From Desulfobacula sp. (GTDB lineage Bacteria; Desulfobacterota; Desulfobacteria; Desulfobacterales; Desulfobacteraceae), in NCBI GenBank assembly GCA_027858355.1, contig JAQICW010000708.1, positions 1-5,991 of the forward strand: a stretch of 5,991 nucleotides of DNA. The letters run 5' to 3'. The position numbers and the translations under genes are program-made. The notes under the pieces are model-generated. The model saw only the letters and a program-made list of their open reading frames with translations. It had not been told where the DNA came from and made no database searches. Positions 5,923-5,991 of this stretch are shown here, in pieces (position 1 is the first letter of the stretch; the number at the start of each line of letters is the position of its first letter).

Positions 5923-5991
5923 AGTTGTTGAACCCACCTTGTTCATAATCAAATAATTTCCCTGTCTTTTCAGATTGTTAGCATTTAATCC
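5923..5991. other. Downstream intergenic sequence, no gene seen
   Basis: Nothing here is recognisable as coding. A short inverted repeat, TGAAC (5929-5933) and GTTCA (5941-5945) around a 7-base centre, is too small to interpret. The window ends before the next gene. Confidence 0.5.

Overview
The window looks like a chromosomal segment of a low-to-moderate GC member of the Desulfobacterota, most likely a Desulfobacteraceae-type sulfate reducer such as Desulfobacula or Desulfobacter. That placement is inference from protein style: PAS and DHp histidine kinases with an AHGIKN box, an NtrC-class two-component pair, a SYLF protein, and above all an apparent selenoprotein, a protein class common in this group. 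No taxonomic marker gene is present.

Layout. Bases 1-206 are very AT-rich, with a 12-bp palindrome and a possible sigma70-type promoter. Bases 207-1679 (+) encode a soluble PAS-PAS histidine kinase with no response regulator beside it. Converging on it from the right, on the minus strand, are two exported proteins: a SYLF/Ysc84-type protein (3194-2616) and, 48 bp downstream of it, a DsbA-like thioredoxin-fold protein (2567-1698). A divergent spacer of about 205 bp then leads into a plus-strand two-component operon: a membrane histidine kinase (3403-4536) overlapping an NtrC-family sigma54 activator (4529-5869). The operon ends at a stem-loop at 5873-5910.

Main result. The DsbA-like gene appears as two adjacent same-frame open reading frames separated by one TGA at 2138-2136. 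The TGA falls on the first catalytic position of the CxxC active site, so that the protein reads ...DDYQ-U-PYC-ARLEPFF.... The reading frame, signal peptide, active-site surroundings and cis-proline loop are all intact on both sides. TGA acts as an ordinary stop in neighbouring genes. The simplest reading is one 289-residue selenoprotein with a UPYC redox site, and a candidate bacterial SECIS hairpin lies directly 3' of the UGA. Conventional gene calling would split it into a truncated hypothetical protein and a headless DsbA fragment starting at TTG.

How the genes work together. The 3403-5869 pair is a self-contained signalling cassette: the membrane kinase senses an unknown envelope or membrane signal and phosphorylates the regulator, which drives sigma54 promoters elsewhere. 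The first kinase is an orphan with a cysteine-bearing PAS domain and an atypical H-box. The two minus-strand genes are envelope proteins, possibly co-transcribed; nothing in the sequence ties them functionally to the kinases.
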